Positions 14,188-22,599 of a stretch of DNA of 44,536 bases are shown one piece after another; the first letter of the stretch is position 1; each line of letters opens with the position of its first letter. The stretch comes from an uncultured Acetatifactor sp. GTDB taxonomy: Bacteria > Bacillota > Clostridia > Lachnospirales > Lachnospiraceae. The position numbers and the translations under genes were made by a program. A model generated the notes under the pieces. That model was not told the origin of the DNA. It made no database searches and saw only the letters and a program-made list of their open reading frames with translations. Where the stretch lies: NCBI GenBank assembly GCA_910586835.1, contig CAJUJU010000028.1:1-44536 (forward strand). The letters are read 5' to 3'.

Positions 14188-15502
14188 AGCAATCCTCCCT
14201 GTCCCAGTCTGTTTCTGCACAGGCGTGTAAGCCTCCGCCCATTTCCTCTGCGGCCTGCCCTGCTCTTTTGATGATCTCAAGGCACATGCGGCCATTGTGA
14301 TAGGGGCACTTCCACGGTTCCGCAACGGGTCTGCCGGGGAAAGGATTCCCCTTTTCGTCCACCTCCCAGAACCACTCGGAGCCCTCTCTCTCATCCACCA
14401 CATACCTTTGGATGAATTCCCACAGCGCAAGTGCCGTCTCCAGATAGTCCACTCTTTTCGGGTTCTTCTGCCAGCCGTTGAAAAATCCTACCACAGCCTC
14501 CGCCTGTACCCACCAGACGCGGTGAACATTTACTTCGCCCCGGTCGCATTCGTTGGCCAGGGAATGTCCGTCAAAGGCCGTCCGCAAAATCTGTTCCGTC
14601 AGATCCTCTGTGACGGAGCTGCATGCTTTCGTACAGGCCGGGTCATTCAGCACCCAAAGCCCCAGATCCATGAGCCATGCCGTCTCGATATCATGTCCGT
14701 AGGAGTGCAGGTCGAGCAGCGAACGGTAGTTTTCATCAAAGAACACTTCCTGTCGGTGCAGCCGGGGATTGTAGACCTTCTCCCGGAAGATATTCAGGAT
14801 CCGGCACAGACATTCCCTCACTCTCCCGTTCCCGGATACTTTGTAGAGCTGGGTATAGGCCTCGAACACATGGAGCAGAGTGTTCATGGTTCTGGCGGCC
14901 AGAACTCCGTTTTCCGACAGCTTTTCGTTGGACTCCGGAGAAAAATCAACGGTAAATGCCTCCAGGTATCCGTTTTCGTCCGTGCACTTTTCCTCAATGA
15001 GTGCAAACAGCTCCAGGGCAAGCTTCAGTGCCTCCTCCCCGCCAAGCGCCTCATGACAGGCACAGAGCGCGTAGATGGCAAACGCCTGATTGTAAGTGTG
15101 TTTGGTAGTGTCCTCCGGTGTACCGTCCGCGCGCAGAGACCAGTAAATCCCTCCGTTTTTTTGATCCAGACAGCGCTCTCTCAAAAAATTCCAGCCGTGC
15201 TCCGCTTCCCGTCGGATATCCTCATCGGTAAAGCCGTGGGCAAGACACTGCTCCCGGGTGATCAGCCCCTCTCGGATGTATCGGTAAACACTGGCAAAAA
15301 ACCAGGTGATCCTGCTGTTCAGGATGCATCCCTTCACCGCGTCCCTGTCCGTCTCAAGCTCATAGGAAACATAGCCGTACCAGCCTCCCCATCTGTCGTC
15401 CCGCAGGCTCCGCCAGAAGGGAATTATTTTGCCAAGCAGCTGTTCCGCAACCTCCTTTGACAGTTTCCGCGCCTTCGCTAAACTCCTGTTTTCCATTATC
15501 AT
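14171..15502 (-). CDS. Mannobiose/cellobiose 2-epimerase
   Basis: A 443-residue (alpha/alpha)6-barrel enzyme of the N-acylglucosamine 2-epimerase family, somewhat longer than the roughly 400 typical. It converts mannosyl-beta-1,4-mannose to mannosyl-glucose. Conserved active-site residues are visible: R64 (NSRITWFFA), H211 (TLLHVFEAY), H270 (SYGHDIETAWL), the VWWVQAEA tryptophans (330-331) and H402 (PYHNGR). The acidic C-terminal tail (about 415-443) is an extra. The gene lies between the two GH130 genes, exactly where the pathway needs it, and shares 17 bases with the next one. Confidence 0.9.
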   Translation of the reverse strand: MIMENRSLAKARKLSKEVAEQLLGKIIPFWRSLRDDRWGGWYGYVSYELETDRDAVKGCILNSRITWFFASVYRYIREGLITREQCLAHGFTDEDIRREAEHGWNFLRERCLDQKNGGIYWSLRADGTPEDTTKHTYNQAFAIYALCACHEALGGEEALKLALELFALIEEKCTDENGYLEAFTVDFSPESNEKLSENGVLAARTMNTLLHVFEAYTQLYKVSGNGRVRECLCRILNIFREKVYNPRLHRQEVFFDENYRSLLDLHSYGHDIETAWLMDLGLWVLNDPACTKACSSVTEDLTEQILRTAFDGHSLANECDRGEVNVHRVWWVQAEAVVGFFNGWQKNPKRVDYLETALALWEFIQRYVVDEREGSEWFWEVDEKGNPFPGRPVAEPWKCPYHNGRMCLEIIKRAGQAAEEMGGGLHACAETDWDREDCYGKNT

Positions 15503-15522
15503 TGCACCCGCCTCTCAAAGAC

Positions 15523-15560
15523 AAGGCTGCTGCAAGACAAAATTGTATTACAGCAGCCTT
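15523..15560 (-). other. Intra-operon hairpin before the epimerase gene
   Basis: AAGGCTGCTG (15523-15532) and CAGCAGCCTT (15551-15560) form a perfect 10-bp stem. On the minus strand no proper T-run follows, so it is more likely an RNA-stability or partial attenuation element that sets the ratio of the first gene to the rest of the operon. Confidence 0.5.
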
Positions 15561-15576
15561 TATAATGGTTCCGGCC

Positions 15577-16599
15577 TTATCTCTTTCCGATCTCTCTGTC
15601 GTTTTCGTTGGTCACGCTGTGCTCTTTGATGTATGCCACAATCTCATCCAGTTTTGTGAAGGCAAGGCCCACATAGCTGTCCGCACACCCGTAATAAACG
15701 GCGATCTTTCCGCTCTCGGAGTCGTGAATGGTGGCGCAGGGGAAGGTAACGTTGGGCACAAAGCCCCTCTCCTCGTACCATTCTTCGGGTGTCAGCAGGA
15801 AATTCTCACAGCGGTAAAGCACCTTGGAGGGATTTTCCAGGTCAAGGATCGCCCCGCCGATGGAATAGACATATCCGTTGCAGGTTCCGCTCACGCCGTG
15901 GTAGAACAGAAGCCAGCCCTCCGTGGTCTCAATGGGCGCTGCGCCGCCGCCGATTTTTAAGGACTCCCACCATGCGTTCCCGCGGCCCATCACATGTCTG
16001 TGTTTTCCCCAGTACACCAGATCGGGGCTTTCGCTGATAAAGATATCGCCAAAGGGCGTGTGTCCCGAGTCGGAAGGACGGCTTAAGAGCATGAAATTGC
16101 CGTTGATCTTCCTGGGAAACAGCACTGCGTTGCGGTTGAAGGGCAGGAAGGGATTTTCCAGACGGGTAAAGGTCTGAAAGTCTGTGGTCTTCGCCATGCC
16201 GATGGACGCGCCGTAAAAATCCTGACACCAGATTACATAATAAGTATCCTCCACCTTCACCAGACGGGGATCATAGGCATAAATCGGCATAAAGTCGTTT
16301 CCGTCCTCGTCCTGAAAGGGAATGGGGCTGGGGTCAAACTCCCAGTGGATGGCATCCTCGCTTCTCCCCAGATAAATATAGGGAACACCGTTGGTCTGTT
16401 CTCCCCGGAATACACCGATAAATTTTCCCTCATAGGGCATGACGGCACTGTTGAAAATGCGTGCCACTCCCTCCACGGGGTTTCTCCCGATGATGGGGTT
16501 CTCTGCATATCTCCAGATGGGAGCCCCCTTCAGTCCTTCCGGCTTCTCCTGCCAGGGTACGTTTTTTACCGCAGGCGAAATCATTCTCAGTTCGCTCAT
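15577..16599 (-). CDS. GH130_2 beta-1,4-mannooligosaccharide phosphorylase
   Basis: A 340-residue GH130 enzyme of the shorter subfamily 2, which removes mannose from the non-reducing end of beta-1,4-manno-oligosaccharides as mannose 1-phosphate. The catalytic aspartate is in YAYDPRL (D110), with RGEQTNG and SRPSDSGHTPFGD as phosphate- and sugar-binding blocks. A GTG 14 codons upstream is in frame, but AGGTTGAGAAG just before the ATG and the family N-terminus favour 16599. It is the first gene of the operon, right behind the promoter and palindromic operator. Confidence 0.88.
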   Translation of the reverse strand: MSELRMISPAVKNVPWQEKPEGLKGAPIWRYAENPIIGRNPVEGVARIFNSAVMPYEGKFIGVFRGEQTNGVPYIYLGRSEDAIHWEFDPSPIPFQDEDGNDFMPIYAYDPRLVKVEDTYYVIWCQDFYGASIGMAKTTDFQTFTRLENPFLPFNRNAVLFPRKINGNFMLLSRPSDSGHTPFGDIFISESPDLVYWGKHRHVMGRGNAWWESLKIGGGAAPIETTEGWLLFYHGVSGTCNGYVYSIGGAILDLENPSKVLYRCENFLLTPEEWYEERGFVPNVTFPCATIHDSESGKIAVYYGCADSYVGLAFTKLDEIVAYIKEHSVTNENDREIGKR

Positions 16600-16647
16600 T
16601 TTCTTCTCAACCTCGTCGCTTCCCGCTGCGCTCTCCGGCACAGGCTA

Positions 16648-16699
16648 AATTTAACTTGTTTGTAAGTTAAATTATAAACCTGTTCAGCCAAAAATTCAA
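16648..16699 (-). promoter_or_regulatory. Mannan operon promoter with overlapping operator
   Basis: On the minus strand: TTGAAT (16699-16694), 17-base spacer, TATAAT (16676-16671). A perfect inverted repeat, AATTTAACTT with its complement AAGTTAAATT around six bases, covers 16648-16673, i.e. the -10 box and transcription start. A repressor bound there would block the promoter; the adjacent LacI-family protein is the obvious candidate (inference). Confidence 0.75.
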
Positions 16700-16819
16700 T
16701 TCTTTTCTTTGCGTTAATTTGCATTTTTACTTTCTATACAATTTTGAATCACAAATATTGTATGAATTGCACAATAAAAGAAGTCTACTTTGATATTAAG
16801 AATAAAACCTCTAAATTTT

Positions 16820-16838
16820 TTAGCTAAATTTAGCTTAA
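16820..16838. promoter_or_regulatory. Second operator-like palindrome
   Basis: AGCTAAATTTAGCT (16822-16835) is a perfect 14-bp palindrome. Its GCTAAATTTAGCTT matches GCTAAATTTAACTT at 16644-16657, beside the main operator, in 13 of 14 positions. Two related sites about 180 bases apart would suit repression by DNA looping. Confidence 0.5.
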
Positions 16839-16858
16839 CAATGGTCTCTGCGGGTTTC

Positions 16859-17884
16859 TCAGTCCCTGTTCTCCGTGCTGTCCCGGATCACCAGCCTTCC
16901 CCCCACCACATGAGTTTTACAGCTTTCCGGATCCTTTTCCATCCTTCCGATGAGGATGGATACCGCCTGACTTGCCATGCCTGCCAGATTCACCTCATAG
17001 GTGGTGATCCCCACATCGCAGCTTCCCGGGTAAATATAGTTGTCAAAGCCTGCTACGGCAATGTCTTCCGGAACCCGGTATCCCTTCTCCCGAAGTTTCT
17101 GGATCAGCATTCCGGCCGTCAGGTCACAGTTACAGAAAAAGGCGGTGGGCATATCCGCCGGAAGCCGAAGCAGTTCCTCTCTGATTCGGCCGCTGTCCTT
17201 GTCCCTGTCGCTCAGCAGCCAGTCTTCTCTGGGACGGATTCCGTGCTCCAGCAGCGCTTTCACATAACCGAAATATCGGTCGGTGATGGAGCCTGTGGCC
17301 AGAAGCGTCCCCACATAGGCGATTTTCCGGTGCCCCTTCTCCAACAGATAGTTGGTCAGGTAATAGGCCCCGTAATAGCTGTCTGAGATCACAGCGTCCG
17401 CCTCCTGGCTCTCGTCCGTGAAATCCAGATACACCATCGGAACGCCCCCGGACTCCCGAAGCAGGCTCAAAAAGGAATCCGGCATCTTGCCGATGACGAT
17501 CACCCCGTGTACTTTCTGTTCCTTTAACAGCTTGGGCAGCTCAGGCAGCTCCTCCGTCCGGCGGTTTACCACTTCCATCAGCGTAAAACATTCGCAGGAC
17601 AGAGCGCAGGTAGAAACCTGCTGATACATCTGCCAGTAGAAGGAGTCGTACTTCTCCAGATAGCTTTCCTCCACCAGCACTCCGATCTGATAGCTGCTCC
17701 GTCTGATGGCGTTCTCCAGCCTGGCCGCGGAGGGCTGCCGGTAACCAAGCTCCTCCGCAAGCTTTCTGATCCGCTCCCGCATCTGTTCGCTGACCCCTTT
17801 TTGTCCGGAGAGCGCCTTGGATACGGTGACCGTGCTCACGCCCACCTCTTTTGCTATATCTGCCAGCCTTACCGCTTTTGCCAC
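16859..17884 (-). CDS. LacI-family regulator of the mannan locus
   Basis: A 341-residue repressor-type protein. Residues 4-28 (VRLADIAKEVGVSTVTVSKA) are the LacI helix-turn-helix, followed by the hinge (LGYRQPSAARLENAIRRSS) and a periplasmic-binding-like ligand domain with GVIVIGK, YVGTLLATG and VAGFDNY blocks. The start is a GTG: AGGAGG lies 8 bases before the GTG at 17884, whereas the GTG at 17893 overlaps the site. It lies between the alpha-galactosidase gene (16 bases upstream) and the mannan promoter, and is the likely sensor of manno-oligosaccharides; the true ligand is unknown. Confidence 0.88.
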   Translation of the reverse strand: MAKAVRLADIAKEVGVSTVTVSKALSGQKGVSEQMRERIRKLAEELGYRQPSAARLENAIRRSSYQIGVLVEESYLEKYDSFYWQMYQQVSTCALSCECFTLMEVVNRRTEELPELPKLLKEQKVHGVIVIGKMPDSFLSLLRESGGVPMVYLDFTDESQEADAVISDSYYGAYYLTNYLLEKGHRKIAYVGTLLATGSITDRYFGYVKALLEHGIRPREDWLLSDRDKDSGRIREELLRLPADMPTAFFCNCDLTAGMLIQKLREKGYRVPEDIAVAGFDNYIYPGSCDVGITTYEVNLAGMASQAVSILIGRMEKDPESCKTHVVGGRLVIRDSTENRD

Positions 17885-17899
17885 GGCAGCCACCTCCTA

Positions 17900-20122
17900 C
17901 TACTTGCTTTCATCTGCCTCCACCGCAGTCAGATGAATCAGACGGGACTGAAAATCCCCCCACATACCTGGGATCAAAATCCCTGCATTCATCAGCGTAT
18001 CGCCGTATAACACTTCTCCGGTCTCCTCGTTTCGGTATCGCAGATCCGGTTTCAGGCCGGAAAGTCTGATCCTTCTGCTGTGATAATTGGGCCTGCCCAG
18101 CACCTGCACACAGGTCACAAGAGCCTCGCCCTTGTCCTTGGCCACCACCTCCCAGCAGTCCCAGAGATGGTTGCTGCGACAGGATGCAATCCGGTAATAA
18201 TCTCCGTTTCTGATCAGATCATTATATTTATGGTACATGGCTACCTGCTCCGGTATCAGTGCGCGGTCTTCCCCGGAAAGCTTTGTGATATCCAGTTCAT
18301 AGCCAAAGGTTCCCGCCAATGCCACATGTCCTCTCGTGACAAAGGGGGTGACACGGCCCACCGCGTGATTGGGACAGTCGGACACATGGGCTCCCATGGT
18401 GGAAAGAGGGTACAGCAGCGCGGTTCCCTCCTGGATGGACAGCCGCTCCACGGCATCCGTGTCGTCGGAACACCAGATCTGAGGGCTGTAGTACAGCATA
18501 CCCGGATCAAACCTGGCGCCGCCTCCGGAACAGTTTTCCAGAAGAAGCTCCGGAAATTCTCTGGTAAGCCGCTCCTGCAGCTCGTAGACCGCAAGCACAT
18601 ATCTGTGGCTTAGCTCACCCTGGTTTTCTCTTCCCAGAAAAAGACTTCCCGGATCTGTCAGCTGCCGGTTCATATCCCATTTCACATACTCGATGTTGGC
18701 GCTGCCGAGAACGGCAGAAACCGCCTGCCACACATATTCCACCACCTCAGGCCTGGTCAGGTCAAGCACATACTGGTTTCTGGAACGGCAGGGAACCCTA
18801 CCCTCTATGGCGATGGCCCAGTCAGGATGTTCCCGGTACAGCCGGGATTGGGGCGAGATCATCTCCGGCTCAAACCAGATACCGAATTTCAGACCGATCT
18901 GATTTACCTGATCCACCAGATACTTCAGTCCGCCGGGCAGCTTTTTCTCGTTTACCGTCCAGTCTCCCAGACTGGTGTTATCATCGTTTCTATCACCGAA
19001 CCAGCCGTCGTCCATGACAAGCATTTCGATACCTGCCTTCTTTGCCTCCCTGGCGATGGCAAGCAGCTTTTCCGTGTCAAAGTCAAAATAGGTGGCCTCC
19101 CAGTTGTTGATGAGAATGGGCCTCTTTTTATCCTTATAAGGACTGCGGATCAAATGGTTCCGGTACAGATCATGCAGACTTCTGCTCATGCCCCCCAGGC
19201 CCTGGGAGGAATAGACAAGCACTGCCTCCGGCGCGTCAAAGCACTCTCCCGGTCCAAGCTTCCAGCGGAAATTTTTGGGGTGAATGCCAATCTGCACCCG
19301 AAGACTGTCAAACTGCGTCTTTTCCACCTGTGCCAGGAAATTGCCGGAGTAGACAAAGTGAAAACCGTACACCTCTCCCTGCTCCTGAGTGGCGTTCTCC
19401 GATACCAGCGCCAGAAAAGGATGCTCCTGGTGAGAGGACTCTCCCCTCACGGATCCGACGCTCTGCTTACCGTATCCGATCTGACGAAAATCCAGGTGGC
19501 GTTCTCTGGCCCAGGAGCCCTGAAGCGTCAGCATCTTGTAGTCTTCCTGATCCATGTCCACGCTTGCCGACATGACTTTCGTGAGGAAAATACTTTCCTG
19601 AGACACATTCCGCAAAGATACGCTTCTGACTACGGCGTCCACATCCGCAAAAATGCTGTAGCGCAGCGTTGCCTCCAGGCCGATGCAGGCATCCTCCGCC
19701 AGAATCTCCAGCGTTAAACATTCCTTCTCGCCGTCGGAGGTGTCGACGCCGAAGGTGGCAGGCAGCCCCGGCAGGGCAGGCTTCCCGGCGAAGATTCTAT
19801 GCCTGCGGTACGACAGCTCCACGGCCTCGTGTCCTCCGGCATCCAGCACCTCCAGGGCGCTCTCCCTGAAATCTCCGGTATTGCTGCCCGGGTACTCCAT
19901 GGGAAAAGCGTCAAAAAAGGAGCTTCTGTCCCTGTTGTTTTGTGAAGGAACAAAGGGACTCTCATTTGTCCGCATCAGATACCCTACGTCCGTGTCGCTG
20001 ATCCGCTTCCCATAATACACATGTCCAATAAACCGTTTCTCATCTGCCAGACCGATGATATAGCTTGTCTTTTCCGTGTCAAGCCGGAAGATCCCGGCCG
20101 TCTCGTCATACTGAATCCGCAT
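17900..20122 (-). CDS. GH36 alpha-galactosidase
   Basis: A 740-residue cytoplasmic enzyme of full GH36 length: N-terminal beta-sandwich (about 1-320), TIM barrel (about 330-650) and C-terminal beta domain. Catalytic residues are visible: nucleophile D483 in YVKWDMNR and acid/base D553 in WCSDDTDA, with DDGWFGDRNDD and ENCSGGGARFD lining the pocket. It removes alpha-1,6-galactose side chains from galactomannan or raffinose-type sugars. It precedes the LacI gene in the same direction and starts 37 bases after the ACT-domain gene, with AAGGA before the ATG and no evident promoter of its own. Confidence 0.93.
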   Translation of the reverse strand: MRIQYDETAGIFRLDTEKTSYIIGLADEKRFIGHVYYGKRISDTDVGYLMRTNESPFVPSQNNRDRSSFFDAFPMEYPGSNTGDFRESALEVLDAGGHEAVELSYRRHRIFAGKPALPGLPATFGVDTSDGEKECLTLEILAEDACIGLEATLRYSIFADVDAVVRSVSLRNVSQESIFLTKVMSASVDMDQEDYKMLTLQGSWARERHLDFRQIGYGKQSVGSVRGESSHQEHPFLALVSENATQEQGEVYGFHFVYSGNFLAQVEKTQFDSLRVQIGIHPKNFRWKLGPGECFDAPEAVLVYSSQGLGGMSRSLHDLYRNHLIRSPYKDKKRPILINNWEATYFDFDTEKLLAIAREAKKAGIEMLVMDDGWFGDRNDDNTSLGDWTVNEKKLPGGLKYLVDQVNQIGLKFGIWFEPEMISPQSRLYREHPDWAIAIEGRVPCRSRNQYVLDLTRPEVVEYVWQAVSAVLGSANIEYVKWDMNRQLTDPGSLFLGRENQGELSHRYVLAVYELQERLTREFPELLLENCSGGGARFDPGMLYYSPQIWCSDDTDAVERLSIQEGTALLYPLSTMGAHVSDCPNHAVGRVTPFVTRGHVALAGTFGYELDITKLSGEDRALIPEQVAMYHKYNDLIRNGDYYRIASCRSNHLWDCWEVVAKDKGEALVTCVQVLGRPNYHSRRIRLSGLKPDLRYRNEETGEVLYGDTLMNAGILIPGMWGDFQSRLIHLTAVEADESK

Positions 20123-20159
20123 TCCTTTTCTTCCTTTCCCGGGCAGACAGCCCCTGCGT

Positions 20160-20591
20160 TCAATGAAGTCCCAGATTTTCTCCCGTCATTGTCCCGATCC
20201 CTCTCTGTTCCAGAACAGCCGCCAGTCCGTCCGTGTCCGCCACCCGGAAAATCATGCAGGCCTGCCCGTCTCTTTGTCCGAAGACGGAGTACATGTACTC
20301 CACATCTATCCCTGCGGCGGAGATCATGCCCAGCACCCTGCTGAGTCCTCCGGGAGCGTCGGGAACCGCCACACCCACCACCGGGGTCATGGTCAGTATA
20401 AAGCCCTGCTCCAGCAGGATGGAGGAAGCCTTCCCCGGATCGTCCGCAATCAGTCTGAGGACGCCGTAATCCGCCGACTCCGCAATATTGATGGCCCGCA
20501 TATTCACCCCGTTCTCCGAGAGAATGTTAGTGATATCCGCAAGCTGTCCGGCTTTGTTTTCCAGAAATACTGAAATCTGAGGTATTGTCAT
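20160..20591 (-). CDS. Tandem ACT-domain protein
   Basis: A 143-residue protein with two ACT domains (about 3-68 and 72-140), each with the beta-alpha-beta pattern; the first reads QISVFLENKAGQLADITNIL. ACT pairs of this size bind amino acids or other small ligands and commonly accompany phenylacetate-CoA ligase genes in anaerobes, where they probably sense an aromatic compound. The start is uncertain: AAGGAG lies only one base before the ATG at 20603 and about 13 bases before the ATG at 20591; the family N-terminus (MT-I-QISVF) favours the latter. It is the last gene of the aromatic operon, 55 bases after paaK. Confidence 0.8.
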   Translation of the reverse strand: MTIPQISVFLENKAGQLADITNILSENGVNMRAINIAESADYGVLRLIADDPGKASSILLEQGFILTMTPVVGVAVPDAPGGLSRVLGMISAAGIDVEYMYSVFGQRDGQACMIFRVADTDGLAAVLEQRGIGTMTGENLGLH

Positions 20592-20646
20592 ATCTGTAAC
20601 CATGCTCCTTTCTCTGTGCGCAACTTTCCGGTTTTCAGCGTTCTTT

Positions 20647-21945
20647 TCAGATTTTCCGCTTGTCGATGACGCGCACTGCCTTGCCTTCGCTTCTCGTGAT
20701 GGACTTGGGCGCCACCAGACGCACTCTGGCATAAATGCCCAGCATGGCCTTCAGCGCCGACACCAGTCCTTTCTCCATCTCCGTGATTTTGCCAAGGTTG
20801 TCAGAGAAGTTCTCGGGCGTCATCTCCACCATCACTTCAAGCGTGTCGGAATTGTTGACCCGATCCACAATGATCTGATAGTTTGCCGGATAGCCCTGCT
20901 CCAAAAGCACCGTCTCGATCTGGGACGGGAACACATTGACTCCCTTGACGATCAGCATGTCGTCGCTTCTGCCCATGGGTTTGCTCATTTTCACATGTGT
21001 GCGGCCGCAGGAACATTTCTTTCTGGTGAGCACACAGATATCTCTGGTGCGGTAGCGGAGCAGGGGAAAAGCCTCCTTGGAGATGGCGGTGAACACCAGC
21101 TCGCCCTTGCTGCCCTCGGGCAGCACCTCCCCCGTGTCGGGGTCGATAATCTCCGCAATGAAATGATCCTCGTTAATATGCATACCTGTCTGCTCGCTGC
21201 ACTCAAAGGCAACGCCGGGGCCGCTGGTCTCCGTGAGTCCGTAGATGTCATAGGCCTTGATTCCCAGCTTGTTCTGAATATCATGGCGCATCTCCTCGCT
21301 CCAGGCCTCCGCGCCGAAAATGCCTGCCCTCAGCCTAATCTGATCCCGCAGCCCGCGCTCCTGGATGGTCTCCGCCAGAAAAGCGGCATAGGAAGGCGTA
21401 CAGCAGAGAATGGTAGCGCCCAGATCCACCATAAACTGCAGCTGGCGGTCTGTATTGCCCGAGGACATGGGAAGCGTCAGACACCCCACCTTATGGCTGC
21501 CGCCATGGAGCCCGGGTCCTCCGGTAAAAAGGCCGTAACCATAACAGACATGGCACACATCCTCATCGGTGCCTCCTGCAGCCGTTATGGCCCGGGCACA
21601 GCAGTCCTCCCACAGGTCAATGTCATGCCGGGTATAAAAGGCAACCACTCTGCGGCCGGTGGTGCCTGATGTGGACTGAATACGGACACAGTCTTTGAGC
21701 GGAGCTGCCAGCAGGCCGTAAGGATAAGCCTCCCGCAGATCATCCTTAGTCAGAAAGGGAAGCTTATGCAGATCCTCCACGCTTTGAATCGCCTCGGGCG
21801 TAACGCCCTTCTCCTCCATTTTTGCGCGATAATAGGGTACGTTGTCCCATACATGCCGCACCTGTCTGACAAGGCGCTCATTCTGCCAGGCGAGAATCTG
21901 TTCTCTGTCCGCCGTCTCAATTTCTTTTTGATAATATCGTTCCAT
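20647..21945 (-). CDS. paaK: Phenylacetate-CoA ligase
   Basis: A 432-residue AMP-forming ligase that makes phenylacetyl-CoA (or a related aryl-CoA) from the acid, ATP and CoA. Family motifs are present: the phosphate loop STSGTTGRR (about 91-99), YGLTETSGPG (about 238-247), the RYRTRDI adenylate-binding block and GRSDDMLIVKG. A four-cysteine-like insert around CSCGRTHVKM is typical of PaaK. It follows iorB by 36 bases, with GGGAGG 5 bases before the ATG. Together with IorAB this fits conversion between arylpyruvates, aryl-CoA and aryl acids; the direction in vivo is not readable from sequence. Confidence 0.92.
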   Translation of the reverse strand: MERYYQKEIETADREQILAWQNERLVRQVRHVWDNVPYYRAKMEEKGVTPEAIQSVEDLHKLPFLTKDDLREAYPYGLLAAPLKDCVRIQSTSGTTGRRVVAFYTRHDIDLWEDCCARAITAAGGTDEDVCHVCYGYGLFTGGPGLHGGSHKVGCLTLPMSSGNTDRQLQFMVDLGATILCCTPSYAAFLAETIQERGLRDQIRLRAGIFGAEAWSEEMRHDIQNKLGIKAYDIYGLTETSGPGVAFECSEQTGMHINEDHFIAEIIDPDTGEVLPEGSKGELVFTAISKEAFPLLRYRTRDICVLTRKKCSCGRTHVKMSKPMGRSDDMLIVKGVNVFPSQIETVLLEQGYPANYQIIVDRVNNSDTLEVMVEMTPENFSDNLGKITEMEKGLVSALKAMLGIYARVRLVAPKSITRSEGKAVRVIDKRKI

Positions 21946-21981
21946 ATGTCCTCCCTGTTACGATTTTTGGAAGCCCCGGCC

Positions 21982-22551
21982 TCAGCCCTGGCCCGACACA
22001 AATGCTCTTTTGTTCAGCTCCAGGAATTTGGGCGGTACGCTTTGCTCTATGGCATTCATCCACTCTTCCCGGGTAAAGTCGAAGTATGTGGAAAGCCGTC
22101 CCATAAGCACCAGATTTACTGCCTTGCTGCTTCCCGCCTCCTCCGCCAGGGTAAGAGCGTCCAGAGCGTCCACAAGAATTCCCTTTTCCTCCATCTTTCC
22201 GACCAGATTTTCCGGATAAGACGCCATACCTGCAATCACCGGCATGGGATTGATCTGCTGGCTGTTGACGATGATACGGCCCCCCGGCTTTAAGTATTCC
22301 GTATAGCGGGCTGCCTCCAGAAGCTCAAAAGAGAGAATGCAATCCGCCTGTCCCTTGTCTATAATGGGTGAAAAGACCCTCTCCCCCCAGCGGACATAAG
22401 TCACCACGCTTCCGCCCCGCTGGCTCATGCCGTGCACTTCGCTGACCTTCACGTCATATCCCCGGCCCAGAAGCAGACGCCCCAACAGCTTGCTGGCAAG
22501 CAGGGTACCCTGTCCTCCCACGCCTACAATCATGATATTATTTGTCTCCAT
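21982..22551 (-). CDS. iorB: Indolepyruvate ferredoxin oxidoreductase, beta subunit
   Basis: A 189-residue gamma/beta-type subunit of the 2-oxoacid ferredoxin oxidoreductase family. The N-terminal GVGGQGTLLASKLLG nucleotide/CoA-binding loop (about 10-24), the VSEVHGMSQRGGSVVTYVR block and the SFELLEAARY region are characteristic. With IorA it decarboxylates indolepyruvate, phenylpyruvate and related arylpyruvates to aryl-acetyl-CoA while reducing ferredoxin. The gene follows iorA by 48 bases, with GGAGG 6 bases before its ATG. Length is normal. Confidence 0.92.
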   Translation of the reverse strand: METNNIMIVGVGGQGTLLASKLLGRLLLGRGYDVKVSEVHGMSQRGGSVVTYVRWGERVFSPIIDKGQADCILSFELLEAARYTEYLKPGGRIIVNSQQINPMPVIAGMASYPENLVGKMEEKGILVDALDALTLAEEAGSSKAVNLVLMGRLSTYFDFTREEWMNAIEQSVPPKFLELNKRAFVSGQG

Positions 22552-22599
22552 AGTGATCCTCCGTTTTGAGGGTATCTTCCCCGATAAAGTCTTTCTTCC

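Noticed and set aside
14188..14430. N-terminal extension of the GH130_1 frame by 81 codons
   Set aside because: The extension runs inside the epimerase gene, has no family resemblance, and GGGAGG sits right before 14187.
16710..16723. TGCGTTAATTTGCA as a catabolite-control (cre) site
   Set aside because: It is palindromic at its ends but departs from the cre consensus in the central CG and flanks.
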